NCBI GenBank assembly: GCA_022340425.1 | Contig: JAJDNY010000034.1 | Coordinates: forward strand, 1 to 38,638 | Direction: 5' to 3' | Origin: Desulfobacteraceae bacterium | GTDB lineage: Bacteria > Desulfobacterota > Desulfobacteria > Desulfobacterales > JAABRJ01 | Length of the DNA stretch: 38,638 nucleotides | In this document: positions 23,983 through 32,191 of the stretch, piece after piece | Position numbering within the stretch: the first letter of the stretch is position 1 | How the letters are laid out: the number at the start of each line of letters is the position of its first letter | The notes under the pieces: generated by a model | Told to the model about the DNA's origin: nothing | Database searches by the model: none | The model's input: only the letters and a program-made list of their open reading frames with translations | Made by a program: the position numbers and the translations under genes

Positions 23983-24128
23983 AAACACCTCCGCCAACAT
24001 GTCGCTAGCTGTTCCAGGCCTGCTGGCTCTCGGGGGGCGAGCCGATCGGGCCCGGGCGGGAAACGGCGATTGCCGCAGTGGCGCGTTGATCGGCAAGTCA
24101 CCCGCCCCAGGAGAGGGCATACGGGCCC

Positions 24129-25043
24129 ATGGACCGGATAGCCGTTGTGCAAGACTTCTGCTTCCCGGGCGCCAAGGCGGGCAATCTCGCCAAAGCCGGC
24201 CGCTGGGTGGCCGAGGCGGCCGGCCAGGGCGCTCAGCTGGTGCTTTTCCCGGAGCTTTATCTGACCGGCTTCGGATTCGAAGGCCCCACCGCCCCCGGGT
24301 TGGCCGAAAACCTGGACGGGGCGGCGATGGATTTCCTGAAAACCCTGGCACACCGTCACCGGCTGTGGATCCTGATGGGATTTCCGGAACGTGATCCCGT
24401 CTCCGGGCGCGTCTTCAATTCCCTGGTGTGCCTGACGGACCAGGGTGCGGTGGCCGGTTGCTATCGTAAAGTCCATCTTTTCGACCGGGAGCAGGCCGTT
24501 TTTGACCGCGGCGACGCGTCGGTGGTGATCGACACGCCCCTCGGGCGCGCGGGGCTGCTGATCTGCTACGACATCGAATTCCCGGAGTTGGCCCGCTGCC
24601 TGGCCCTTCAGGATGCCCGTCTGCTGTTGGTTGCCAGCGCCAATATGGTGCCCTGGTGCCCTCAGCAGGAAATTTTCGCCCGGGCGCGGGCCGCAGAAAA
24701 TCAGGTTTTTCTGGCACTGGCCAACCGCGTCGGCCAGGAGGCAGGCTTCAGGTTTTGCGGCCGCAGCATCTGCGTGGATCCTTTGGGGCGGGTCACCGCC
24801 CGGGCCAACGCCAGAGGCCCCCAACTTTTGGTTGCTGAGTTGGCACCGGAGCACGGCCGGCCGCCTCAGGGGGCGGCGGTGGATTATTTGCGCGACCGGC
24901 GACCCGAAGTCTACGCCGCCTTGTCGGTGGCCTTGCAAACGAGACGGCTGACTGCCATCGCTTCCGGCAGCCCCGCGGCGGACTTTGTGGCCGCCACGGA
25001 AACCCAGACATCGAGATCACAAACGGAGGAGGGTGAAACATGA
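24129..25043 (+). CDS. carbon-nitrogen hydrolase (nitrilase superfamily)
   Basis: A 304-residue cytoplasmic hydrolase with the nitrilase-superfamily triad visible as Glu42 (FPELYLTGF), Lys114 (YRKVHLF) and Cys146 (ICYDIEFPE). Members hydrolyse amides, carbamoyl compounds or, less often, nitriles. The size and lack of extra domains fit an amidase or N-carbamoyl hydrolase type, such as a polyamine N-carbamoylputrescine or beta-ureidopropionase-like enzyme, but specificity cannot be assigned. Its stop overlaps the start of the next gene by four bases (25040-25043), coupling it to a periplasmic binding protein. The hydrolase therefore probably acts on what that importer brings in. Confidence 0.85.
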   Translation: MDRIAVVQDFCFPGAKAGNLAKAGRWVAEAAGQGAQLVLFPELYLTGFGFEGPTAPGLAENLDGAAMDFLKTLAHRHRLWILMGFPERDPVSGRVFNSLVCLTDQGAVAGCYRKVHLFDREQAVFDRGDASVVIDTPLGRAGLLICYDIEFPELARCLALQDARLLLVASANMVPWCPQQEIFARARAAENQVFLALANRVGQEAGFRFCGRSICVDPLGRVTARANARGPQLLVAELAPEHGRPPQGAAVDYLRDRRPEVYAALSVALQTRRLTAIASGSPAADFVAATETQTSRSQTEEGET

Positions 25044-26272
25044 GGTGTAAAGCGCTGTGGACGGTGTTCGGGATGACCCTGGTGTTGTCTTGCTGTTTAG
25101 CTGTGGCCGCGGCCCAGACCCCGATTCTGGTCGGCGCGCCGCTGCCGCTGACCGGCCCCTACGCCAGTGACGGCGAGCAGATGAAGATGGCGCTGGAAAT
25201 GGCGGTGGCCGAAAAGAACGCCGCCGGCGGCCTGTTGGACCGGCCGTTGGAACTCAGGTTCGGGGATGTGGGCGGTTTGGAGGCGGAAAAGATCAAGGCC
25301 GTGGGAGAGCGGCTGGTGGGCGCGGGGGTCGATGTGGTCATCACCGGTTATGATGACGGCGGGGTGGACACCAAAGTTTTCGGCCAGTACGACATCCCTT
25401 ACCTGCACGGCAACGCCATGACCCTCTGCACCGAGCCGGTGGCACGGGAACCCGAAAAGTACTGGAACTGCTTCCAGTATACCTTCAACGATACCGACTA
25501 CGGCAAGAACGCGGCCGACAATTTGTTCAAGGTCCATACCGAAATGGGCTGGACCCCGCCCAACAAAAAGGTGGCCGTTATCAAGGTCGATTACGCCTAC
25601 AACGTCATGCCGGCCGACGAGTTCGTGCGCAGGGTCGAAAAGATGGGCTACGAGGTTGTGGTCAATGAAACCACGCCTTTTGGCGTGGCCGAATGGGGTC
25701 CAATCCTCTCCCGGATCGAGTCCAGCCAGCCGGCCTACGTGACCTTCTGGAATCTGGATCCCACCGATGCGGCCCGGTTCATGAAGCAGTTTGTCGAGCG
25801 CTTCGGCGAAGACGGTCTCGATGCGCTGGTCTACATGCAGTACACGCCTTCGATTCCCGAGTTTTTGGAGCTGGCCGGCAAAGCGGCCGACGGCCTGCTT
25901 TGGGTGGCGGGCGCCGACGAGTTCGGGCCGAAATTCGAATCCTACAAGCAGCGCTGGGTGGCGCGTTTCAAAAAGGACCCAGCCGGTTTCTACTCGGTTG
26001 TCACGCGCGATGCCTTCGACATCTGGGTCCAGGCGGTGGAGCGCGCCGGCTGTGTGGATTGCTACCGGGACGTCGCCAGGCTGATCCGCGAATCTGCCCA
26101 TGACGGCATGGCCGGTCTCTTCGTCTTCAACCCCGTCGATCAGTCGGCCATTCCGGGCGAGTACCTGATGCCGCTCATTTGGCACCAGATTTGGGACGGC
26201 AAGAACATTCAGGTGGATCCCCAGCGCTTCAAGAAAGCGCCCTATCAGAAGCCCCCCTGGGTTAAGAAATGA
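25040..26272 (+). CDS. periplasmic substrate-binding protein of a Liv-type ABC importer
   Basis: A 410-residue type I binding protein. A signal peptide spans about residues 1-25 (WTVFGMTLVLSCCLAVAAA). The Leu-Ser-Cys inside it is a poor lipobox, so a soluble periplasmic protein is favoured. The domain opening ILVGAPLPLTGPYASDGEQM is typical for the family. A four-cysteine arrangement (TLCTEP, YWNCFQY, AGCVDCY) could form disulfides. It is only loosely similar to the LivK at 6151-7389, implying a different ligand. The context (nitrilase before, amidohydrolase after) suggests an amide, ureide or related nitrogen compound. Confidence 0.88.
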   Translation: MRCKALWTVFGMTLVLSCCLAVAAAQTPILVGAPLPLTGPYASDGEQMKMALEMAVAEKNAAGGLLDRPLELRFGDVGGLEAEKIKAVGERLVGAGVDVVITGYDDGGVDTKVFGQYDIPYLHGNAMTLCTEPVAREPEKYWNCFQYTFNDTDYGKNAADNLFKVHTEMGWTPPNKKVAVIKVDYAYNVMPADEFVRRVEKMGYEVVVNETTPFGVAEWGPILSRIESSQPAYVTFWNLDPTDAARFMKQFVERFGEDGLDALVYMQYTPSIPEFLELAGKAADGLLWVAGADEFGPKFESYKQRWVARFKKDPAGFYSVVTRDAFDIWVQAVERAGCVDCYRDVARLIRESAHDGMAGLFVFNPVDQSAIPGEYLMPLIWHQIWDGKNIQVDPQRFKKAPYQKPPWVKK

Positions 26273-26447
26273 TGAACCGCTGAAAGTACCTCGCCGGACG
26301 GATTTTCAAAAGGTGCCGGGTGGCTGCGCACCCCCCTCGCCCGAGGCGGGCTGAAGGTGCGCCGCAGCGACGCGGCGATGCAGCCCCGCATGGAAGGCGG
26401 GCCTTTTGGGTAGCCGGCGAGGAATCACCTTTTCTTTTCCCGCTTCC

Positions 26448-26478
26448 GCCGGCGAAGGCCTTCCAGCCTTTCGCCGGC
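26448..26478 (+). other. hairpin between the binding-protein and ATPase genes
   Basis: GCCGGCGAAGG (26448-26458) pairs with CCTTTCGCCGGC (26467-26478) with a one-base bulge and an eight-base loop. No T-run follows. Its position after the binding-protein gene matches the hairpins after livK, suggesting mRNA stabilisation or partial attenuation so that the binding protein exceeds the membrane parts. It overlaps the region just upstream of the ATPase start. Confidence 0.5.
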
Positions 26479-26501
26479 CCGCGGCCCCCAAGGCGACAGG
26501 C

Positions 26502-27227
26502 ATGATCCTGGAGACCCAAAACCTGTCCAAGCAGTTTGGCCGCCTCCGGGCACTGGAGGCGGTGGACCTCGCCGTGGCGCCCGGCGAGATTTTCGGGATC
26601 GCGGGCCCCAACGGGGCCGGTAAATCCACCCTTTTCAACGTTATCGCCGGTACTTTTCCGCCCACCTCCGGGCGGGTGCTCTTCAAAGGCCGGGAGATCA
26701 CCCGGCTGCCGGCCCACCGCATCTGCCATCTGGGCTTGGCGCGGACCTTTCAGATCCCCCAGACCTTCCAAACCCTAAGCGTGTATGACAACATCCGGGT
26801 GGGAGCCACCTTCGGCAACAGCGGCCGCGGGCGACGGGAACACATCGCGGCGGTGATGGATTTTCTCGGGCTGACACCCCACCGGGACGACATCGCCCGC
26901 AATCTCGATCTCTACACCATCAAACAGGTCATGGTGGCCGCGAGCCTCGCGACCGGCTGCCAGCTTCTGATGCTCGACGAACCCTTGGCAGGCCTCTCCA
27001 TGACCGAAATCAGCGAATTTATCGCCATGGTCCGCAGGATCAACCGCGACATGGGCATCACCATCCTCATGATCGAACACCTTCTGGATACCCTGATCGA
27101 GGTTTCCCACCGGATGCTGATTCTGCATAACGGTGCGGTGATCTACACCGGCGATCCCGAAGGGGTGCGCCAGGACCCCAAGGTCGTCGAGGTCTATCTC
27201 GGCCCGGGGGCGGAGGTGGGGCCATGA
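26502..27227 (+). CDS. Liv-type ABC transporter ATPase (LivG-like), second system
   Basis: A 241-residue ABC ATPase with Walker A GPNGAGKST, Walker B LLMLDEP, D-loop AGLS and switch ILMIEH. The expected signature LSGGQ is replaced by DLYTIKQVMVA, a strong deviation that leaves the C-loop without the usual Ser-Gly-Gly. The frame is open upstream, but the start at 26502 (MILETQNLSKQFG) matches the family's N-terminus. An AAGG-containing site precedes it. It follows the binding-protein gene by 229 bases and overlaps the next ATPase gene by four bases. Confidence 0.88.
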   Translation: MILETQNLSKQFGRLRALEAVDLAVAPGEIFGIAGPNGAGKSTLFNVIAGTFPPTSGRVLFKGREITRLPAHRICHLGLARTFQIPQTFQTLSVYDNIRVGATFGNSGRGRREHIAAVMDFLGLTPHRDDIARNLDLYTIKQVMVAASLATGCQLLMLDEPLAGLSMTEISEFIAMVRRINRDMGITILMIEHLLDTLIEVSHRMLILHNGAVIYTGDPEGVRQDPKVVEVYLGPGAEVGP

Positions 27228-27952
27228 TCGCCAAGACACCCCGGGGGGTGGCGGAGCTGGAGGTGAGCGCCCTCGTGAGCCGTTACGGCGAGATGCCGGT
27301 TCTGCGGCGGGCCTCGCTCCAGGTCTTTCAGGGGGAGGTGGTGGCCCTTTTCGGACCCAACGGCCACGGCAAATCGACCCTGCTCAAGACGATTGCTGGG
27401 ATTCACCCGGCCACGGGCGGCACCATCCGCTACCGTGGGCGGGACATTTCCGCCATGGCCAGCGAAAAAATCGTCGAGATGGGGGTGGCCTACATTCCCG
27501 AGGCCCGCAACCTGTTTCCCGAAATGACGGTCCTTGAGAACCTGACCCTGGGAGCCTACAATCGGAGGGCGCGCCGGGAGCTGGCGCAAACCCTGGCCTT
27601 CGTGTTGGCACTTTTTCCTCGCCTCGAAGAGCGCAAAGACCAGATCGCGGCCACCCTGAGCGGCGGTGAAAGCCGGATGCTGGCGGTCGGGCGCGGGCTG
27701 ATGAGCAAAGCCTCGCTGCTGTTGATCGACGAGCCGTCCATTGGGCTTTCGCCCCTGATGAAACAGACGGTCTTCGATGCCATCGGCAAGATTCGCCGTG
27801 AAACCGGCAGCGCCATTTTGATCGTGGAGCAGGAGGTCGACTACCCGCTGCGCCTGGCCGACCGCATTTACCTGCTCAAGAACGGGCAGGTCGTGCTGGA
27901 GAAGGCCGCCGGCGAAATCAGCAAGGCCGAGATCGAAGCTTCCTATTTTTAA
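27224..27952 (+). CDS. Liv-type ABC transporter ATPase (LivF-like), second system
   Basis: A 242-residue ABC ATPase. Walker A is GPNGHGKST (His in place of the usual Ala), the signature LSGGESRM is canonical, Walker B reads LLLIDEPS, and ILIVEQEV contains the switch region. The ATG overlaps the previous stop (27224-27227). With the upstream ATPase it should form a heterodimer in which one composite site has a canonical signature and the other a degenerate one. The ATPases precede the permeases here, unlike the livKHMGF order in the other system. Confidence 0.88.
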   Translation: MIAKTPRGVAELEVSALVSRYGEMPVLRRASLQVFQGEVVALFGPNGHGKSTLLKTIAGIHPATGGTIRYRGRDISAMASEKIVEMGVAYIPEARNLFPEMTVLENLTLGAYNRRARRELAQTLAFVLALFPRLEERKDQIAATLSGGESRMLAVGRGLMSKASLLLIDEPSIGLSPLMKQTVFDAIGKIRRETGSAILIVEQEVDYPLRLADRIYLLKNGQVVLEKAAGEISKAEIEASYF

Positions 27953-28132
27953 CGGTCCGGCCGAAAACGGCAATCCCTGCGTCGCGCACCCCGGCCAACC
28001 CCGCGCATTGCGCTGGGTGGTGGGGGAAAACGGTTTGCTGCGAAATTCACATACCGCGCCAGCCCAGTTGAGGTGACCCTCATCTTACATCCAGGCCGGT
28101 CGCGGTCCCCTCAGGCCACAGGGGGGTCCATC

Positions 28133-28138
28133 GGGAGG
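28133..28138 (+). promoter_or_regulatory. Shine-Dalgarno in front of a non-standard ATC start
   Basis: GGGAGG sits six bases before ATC at 28145, and the codons that follow match the conserved LivH N-terminus. The nearest in-frame canonical start, GTG 28073, has only a weak GAG just before it. Confidence 0.5.
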
Positions 28139-28144
28139 TGTACC

Positions 28145-29014
28145 ATCAAGGATCTGCTCTACGCCCTGGTAAGCGGACTGATATCCGGCTCCCTATACGC
28201 CAGTATGGCCTTGGGGCTGGCGATTGTCTACGGCGTCATCCATGTTTTCAATTTCGGCCATGGCATCGTGGCCGTCATCGGGGGGTATCTGACCTGGCTG
28301 CTGCTCAGCCAGACGGGAATGGGGCTGATCCCGGCAGTGGTCTGCATGCTGGTGATGATGTTCTTTTTCGGTCTGCTGATTTTCAAACTGACCCTCAACC
28401 CGCTGCTTAAAACCCCCAACTGGGAGTTTTCCACCATCATCTTCCTCCTGGGGCTCGGAATCCTGTTGGAAAACCTGACGCTGCAGGCCTTCGGCCCGCG
28501 GGTCAAGTACATCCCACCCTTCTTCGAGGGCAGTCTCAAACTGGGCTTTCTGCGGGTCAACTGGCACGAAATCAGTATCATCGTCATCGTGCTGGTTTTC
28601 GTGGTGCTGCTCAATCTTTTTCTGAAGCGTACCTGGTTTGGCAAGGCCATGCGGGCCGTGGCGCAGGACATGGACGGCGCGCGCATCGTGGGCATCAATA
28701 TCCAGCAGACCTTCGGTTTTGCCTTTGCTCTTGCCACCGCCGTGACCGGCTTCAGCGGAGTGCTGCTGGGAACCAAGTACTACATGACCCCCCACATCGG
28801 CTGGGATTGGATGGTCAAGGGGTTCGTGATCATCGTACTCGGCGGCTTGGGCAGCGCCAGCGGAGCCATATACGCGGCCCTCATCATGGGCATTATCGAA
28901 GCCTATGTCACCCTGTTGCTGGGTTCACTTTGGGTATGGCCCGCCTGGTTTGTTCTTTTTGTGGTTATTCTGCTGCTGCGGCCCCAGGGGTTGGTCGGCG
29001 GCCGGACGCTTTGA
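28145..29014 (+). CDS. Liv-type ABC permease (LivH-like), second system
   Basis: An inner-membrane permease of about 289 residues with the LivH opening KDLLYALVSGLISGSLYASM, the FNFGHGIVAVIGGYL motif and the coupling loop AVAQDMDGARIVGIN. About eight helices are visible. The best ribosome-binding site (28133-28138) points to an ATC codon at 28145. The only standard in-frame start is GTG 28073, which would add 24 non-conserved residues. Either a rare ATC start is used, GTG 28073 is used, or the base is a variant or error of ATG. The stop overlaps the next permease start (TGATG). Confidence 0.85.
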   Translation: MKDLLYALVSGLISGSLYASMALGLAIVYGVIHVFNFGHGIVAVIGGYLTWLLLSQTGMGLIPAVVCMLVMMFFFGLLIFKLTLNPLLKTPNWEFSTIIFLLGLGILLENLTLQAFGPRVKYIPPFFEGSLKLGFLRVNWHEISIIVIVLVFVVLLNLFLKRTWFGKAMRAVAQDMDGARIVGINIQQTFGFAFALATAVTGFSGVLLGTKYYMTPHIGWDWMVKGFVIIVLGGLGSASGAIYAALIMGIIEAYVTLLLGSLWVWPAWFVLFVVILLLRPQGLVGGRTL

Positions 29015-30003
29015 TGGGGGATCAAAAGATCGGGATGCACGGGATGACCGACAGTTTGAACTGGAAGAGGATCGCGATTGGCGCCGGGCTGCTGCTGATG
29101 GCCGTTTATCCGCTGATTCACGGCGACCCATACATCATGCACATTTTTATTCTCTTTTTCATCTGGTCGCTGGTGGCCTCCAACTGGAATTTGCTGATGG
29201 GCTATGCCGGGATCTTTTCCCTGGGCAACATCGCCTTTCTGGCCATCGGGGCCTATACCTCCGGGATTCTGTCCAAAAACCTCAGCTGGTCGCCGTGGCT
29301 GTGCATCTTACTGGGGGGAATCGCCAGTATGGCGCTGGTCACCGTATTTATCGGGCTGCCGGCCTTGCGCCTTAGCGGGATTTACATCGCGCTGCTGTCC
29401 CTTATTTTTGCCGATTCCCTGCCCACCATCCTGACCCAGACCCGCAGCCTCACCGGCGGTGCCATGGGGCTGCATGACGTGCCGCCGCTTTTTGAAGGCA
29501 TCCTGCGCATCCACTCCTATTACATCTGCTTCGCCCTCTTTTTGGTAATGCTGACCATCATCTACCGGACCATTCATTCCGCCACCGGACTGGCCTTCGT
29601 GGCCCTGCGGGATTCACGCGAATTCGCCCGATCCCTGGGCATCAGCGAGTATCGCGAAAAGCTCAAGGTGTTTGCGCTGGTATCTTTCCTGACCGGCATT
29701 GTGGGGGGCTTTTACGTCCACTACCTGGGCGATATCTCGCCAACCACCCTGACCATCGAACCCTTTCTGCTGACCATTGCGATGATGGAAATGGGGGGCA
29801 TCGGCCGCTTCCCCGGAGCCGTACTGGGGGCGGTCATCATCGTTTTCGGCAACGAGTTTCTGCGTCTGGCCGGCACGCTGCGTCTGGCCTTGTTGGGCGC
29901 GCTGATTTGCGCCATCATTCTTTTTTTCCCAGGCGGCCTGATGCAGCTGGTGGACTGGATTGACACCCGCATCGCGGCCCGGCGGCGCCGGGCGCACGGC
30001 TGA
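29014..30003 (+). CDS. Liv-type ABC permease (LivM-like), second system
   Basis: A 329-residue permease with LivM features: NWNLLMGYAGIFSLGNIAFLAIGAYTSG, the coupling loop LRDSREFARSLGISEYR, and MMEMGGIGRFPGAVLGA near the C-terminus. About nine helices are visible. The start at 29014 shares the A of the preceding stop (TGATG), giving translational coupling. Internal ATGs at 29035 and 29044 are alternatives. It completes the second ABC importer together with the binding protein, two ATPases and the LivH-like permease. Confidence 0.9.
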   Translation: MGDQKIGMHGMTDSLNWKRIAIGAGLLLMAVYPLIHGDPYIMHIFILFFIWSLVASNWNLLMGYAGIFSLGNIAFLAIGAYTSGILSKNLSWSPWLCILLGGIASMALVTVFIGLPALRLSGIYIALLSLIFADSLPTILTQTRSLTGGAMGLHDVPPLFEGILRIHSYYICFALFLVMLTIIYRTIHSATGLAFVALRDSREFARSLGISEYREKLKVFALVSFLTGIVGGFYVHYLGDISPTTLTIEPFLLTIAMMEMGGIGRFPGAVLGAVIIVFGNEFLRLAGTLRLALLGALICAIILFFPGGLMQLVDWIDTRIAARRRRAHG

Positions 30004-30059
30004 AACCCGGCTGCACACTTTCCAGGGTGGCCGATCTTCAGCGCCCCAAGGAGCCATGC

Positions 30060-31598
30060 ATGAACCATCGACTGATCCTCACCGCGGCCAATATCATCAC
30101 CATGACGGCCGAGCGGGACCGGGCCGAGGCGCTCGCCATTGAAAACGGGCGCCTGGTGCGGGTCGGCGCCCGGGACGCCGTGGGGGATCTCATCCAGCAG
30201 GGCTGGCCGGTGCTGGATCTTCAGGGCCGGACCGTTCTGCCGGGGTTTATCGACACCCATCAGCACCTGATGTTGACCGGCCTGCTGGCGACCGCGATTG
30301 CGCTGGATGAGGTCGGCTGCCTGGACGAGGTCCTGGAGCGGGTGGCCGCCGGCAGCCGGGAGACGCCGTCCGGGGCCTGGGTGCGCGCGGGCTATCTCAA
30401 CGAACAGCGCTTGCGCGAAAAACGGATGCCCACCCGGGAGGAGTTGGACCGCGTGTGCAGCGACCGACCGGTTTTCGTATTGCACACCACCGCCCACATG
30501 TGCGCCTTCAACACCCGCGGCCTGGAGCTGCTGCAGCTCCCCGAGAGTCTGGAGGGTGTCGACCGTAAGGGGGGGCGGCCCACCGGGGTTGTGCGGGATC
30601 CGGGGATCTTGACCCACGTTCATCCGGTCATGGCCCGGCTCATCCCCGAGGCCGTCAAGGTGGCGGCCATGGAGGTGGCCGGCCGCAAGGCCCTCGAAAA
30701 AGGCATCACAACCCTGCATGCACTCGACGGCGGCGATCTCGGGCCCGGGGAGACCCAGATCATCATGGCCCACCGGGAGCAGCTGCCGGTGCGCGTCGTG
30801 TGCTACAACCAAAACATGGATCTGGAGGAAGTCCGCCGGCTGGGACTGCCCCGGGTGGGCGGCTGCATTTGTGCCGACGGCGCCTTCGAGGCGCACACGG
30901 CGGCCCTATTCGAGCCCTACACTGATCAGCCCGGCAATTACGGCGCCCTGACCTACAGCCAGGAGGTCATGGATCGCTTTGTTTTGGAGGCCCACCGCGA
31001 AGGCCTGCAGATCGCGGTCCACTGTGAATCCGAGCGTGCCATCGAACAGGTCCTGGCGGCGATGGAAAAGGCCCTGCGCGCCCATCCGCGTTCGGACCAC
31101 CGCCATCGCATCGAACACCTGGAGCTGCCCACCTACAACCAGATCGCGCGCATGGCCGCCGCCGGCATCATGGCGGCCATGCAGCCCGCCTTTATCCCGG
31201 CCTTCATTTGCAGCCAGGGAATGCAGGGCTATGCCCCCCTGCTGGGGACGACCCGGCTGCGGCGGCTGCATCCCTACCGGACCCTGCGCGACCATGGCAT
31301 CCCGGTCTGCGGCGGTTCCGACAGCCCCGTGACGCCTTACGGCCCCCTTGCCGGCGTCCAGGCGGCGGTCCTGCACCCCAACCTCGAAGAGCGTATTTCG
31401 CGCCACGAGGCGCTGGAAATGTTCACCGTCGCGGCGGCCTGGAGCGCCTTCGAGGAAGCCCAAAAGGGGAGCCTGGCGCCGGGCAAGCTGGCCGACCTGG
31501 TGGTTTTGGAGCGGGACCCCTTTGCGGTGGCGGCCGATGAAATCGCGGCGATCCGCGTGGATCGGGTGTTTGTGGGAGGCCGTCAATATGAAATTTGA
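30060..31598 (+). CDS. metal-dependent amidohydrolase (YtcJ/amidohydrolase 3-like)
   Basis: A 512-residue amidohydrolase-superfamily enzyme. Metal-binding positions are visible as His67 and His69 (DTHQH), later His residues in VHCESE and HRIEHLE, and the catalytic Asp in GGSDSPV. The C-terminal strand region KGSLAPGKLADLVVLERDP is the usual closing sandwich of cytoplasmic amidohydrolases. No signal peptide is present. The ATG at 30060 follows AAGGAG; an upstream extension lacks conservation. YtcJ-like enzymes have diverse, mostly unknown substrates. The location 56 bases after the permease genes implies action on the imported compound or its nitrilase product. Confidence 0.87.
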   Translation: MNHRLILTAANIITMTAERDRAEALAIENGRLVRVGARDAVGDLIQQGWPVLDLQGRTVLPGFIDTHQHLMLTGLLATAIALDEVGCLDEVLERVAAGSRETPSGAWVRAGYLNEQRLREKRMPTREELDRVCSDRPVFVLHTTAHMCAFNTRGLELLQLPESLEGVDRKGGRPTGVVRDPGILTHVHPVMARLIPEAVKVAAMEVAGRKALEKGITTLHALDGGDLGPGETQIIMAHREQLPVRVVCYNQNMDLEEVRRLGLPRVGGCICADGAFEAHTAALFEPYTDQPGNYGALTYSQEVMDRFVLEAHREGLQIAVHCESERAIEQVLAAMEKALRAHPRSDHRHRIEHLELPTYNQIARMAAAGIMAAMQPAFIPAFICSQGMQGYAPLLGTTRLRRLHPYRTLRDHGIPVCGGSDSPVTPYGPLAGVQAAVLHPNLEERISRHEALEMFTVAAAWSAFEEAQKGSLAPGKLADLVVLERDPFAVAADEIAAIRVDRVFVGGRQYEI

Positions 31599-32010
31599 AG
31601 GCGGTTTAGAAAGTCCAATTTCGGCGTTGCGCCGCATGGCGATGCTGCTGCTCCTGTGGTTTCTGGCCGGGGCGGTTGGCTGGATCCCGGTGGCTTTGGC
31701 CGGAACCACCGCAGGCTGCGGCGGCCTGCAGCTGGAGCCCAGGGCGCCGGCCTATTATATCTACCCGGAGTATGTCGCCGTCTGTCCCCGGGGCGGGGCC
31801 GGGATCCGCTGCTACCGTTATCATTGGGACTGGGTCTGTGAAAAAGGTGACACCCTTTACTGGGACCGCCGCCTGGAGGCCGCCGCGCATGCCGCCTGCG
31901 GCTGCCCGCCGCCCGCCGGGGTGGCCTCGGCCTCCCCGGCGGTATCGGCCAAGCCCCGCGAAACGCTTTTCGGCGGGGCGCGGGAATTGTCAAATGGGCC
32001 GCCAGATTGA
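31588..32010 (+). CDS. small secreted Cys-rich protein of unknown function
   Basis: A 140-residue protein with an N-terminal hydrophobic segment (about 17-38, ending VALAG) that looks like a signal peptide with a long n-region. A start at Met17 would give a more ordinary one. The mature part has six cysteines (44, 66, 75, 84, 104, 106) and aromatic clusters (YYIYPEY, CYRYHWDWVC), suggesting disulfides or a metal site. GGGAGG lies nine bases before the ATG, and the gene overlaps the end of the amidohydrolase gene by eleven bases. No family is recognised. The last 35 residues are low-complexity. Confidence 0.6.
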   Translation: MKFEGGLESPISALRRMAMLLLLWFLAGAVGWIPVALAGTTAGCGGLQLEPRAPAYYIYPEYVAVCPRGGAGIRCYRYHWDWVCEKGDTLYWDRRLEAAAHAACGCPPPAGVASASPAVSAKPRETLFGGARELSNGPPD

Positions 32011-32191
32011 GTTTTGTCGGCGTTAGACCGTGGAAAACGGCCCGATAAGCGTTGATTATTTGTAGGACCTGGTGTAAAGGAAAGAGCGATGATAGCTTAA
32101 AATTTCCGCCCCACGGCCGGCGGTGCGGGGCTGAGGGGCAGCGGTGGGCACTTTGGGCGATGGTCCCAACGGGTGACGACAGGAGTGTAAA

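Larger units (their letters stand above)
23738..24128. other. 391-bp divergent regulatory region, Lrp copy 2 / nitrilase operon
   Basis: This gene-free stretch has a sharply AT-rich core (about 23885-23965) in GC-rich surroundings. It contains a TTTACA/TGTAAA dyad (23885-23900), a GATTCG/CGAATC dyad (23935-23965) and a candidate sigma-70 promoter toward the nitrilase gene (23952-23982). No protein gene was found in it. Confidence 0.65.

Noticed and set aside
32041-32080. TTGATT-N17-TAAAGG as a promoter for the second universal stress protein
   Set aside because: The -10 box matches only three of six positions. A promoter in this gap is plausible but not supported.
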